Below the pieces are notes generated by a model, which ran no database searches, was not told the DNA's origin, and was given only the letters and a program-made list of their open reading frames with translations. 5,220 nucleotides of DNA from an uncultured Thermomicrobia bacterium (lineage in GTDB: Bacteria > Chloroflexota > Chloroflexia > Thermomicrobiales > JALYUS01). This document shows positions 5,135 to 5,220 of this stretch, one piece after another. The stretch is taken from assembly GCA_937968015.1 (NCBI GenBank), contig CALBSO010000132.1:1-5220 (forward strand), in the 5' to 3' direction. Each line of letters opens with the position of its first letter. Position 1 is the first letter of the stretch. Made by a program: the position numbers and the translations under genes.

Positions 5135-5220
5135 CACCATTTCACCGAGTCTCGTGTGCGGATGATAGAAGTCATCTCATAAACCTTGCCGGAGCAGGAT
5201 GAGGATGCAGCCGAGATGCA

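Overview
The window looks like an accessory, transposon-worked stretch of a high-GC bacterial chromosome. The protein styles (a YdjC/ChbG deacetylase with a GYPDDAR lead-in, a large two-HTH rve transposase, an IS982 relic) recall Chloroflexota or similar GC-rich environmental bacteria. That is an impression from protein flavour only; there is no rRNA or other phylogenetic marker.

Layout. (1) Bases 51-434, minus strand: the C-terminal part of an IS982-family transposase whose N-terminal three quarters is missing. (2) Bases 435-692: no gene, but an IS21-end-like sequence and a perfect 8-bp-stem hairpin. (3) Bases 693-1076, minus: a small AT-richer protein with an N-terminal zinc ribbon and a good ribosome binding site. 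(4) Bases 1077-1322: divergent intergenic region. (5) Bases 1386-2246 (possibly from 1323), plus: an apparently intact YdjC/ChbG-family carbohydrate deacetylase. (6) Bases 2305-2472: a 168-bp non-coding element with perfect 23-bp terminal inverted repeats, flanked on both sides by the 8-bp direct repeat AACATACC. This is a textbook MITE structure, and its ends resemble ISL3-family ends. (7) Bases 2605-4350, plus: an intact 581-residue DDE transposase of the IS481/IS3-like rve type with two N-terminal HTH regions. (8) Bases 4389-4411: a hairpin sharing a 12-base core with the MITE ends. (9) Bases 4452-5069, minus: a GNAT acetyltransferase with an ideal Shine-Dalgarno sequence and an inverted repeat in its leader.

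The three cargo genes (zinc ribbon, deacetylase, acetyltransferase) are each single transcription units in alternating orientation, separated by mobile DNA. Nothing indicates that they work in one pathway. I see no new defence or metabolic system here. The best signal is the MITE, and the possible relation of its ends to sequence next to the neighbouring transposase gene.
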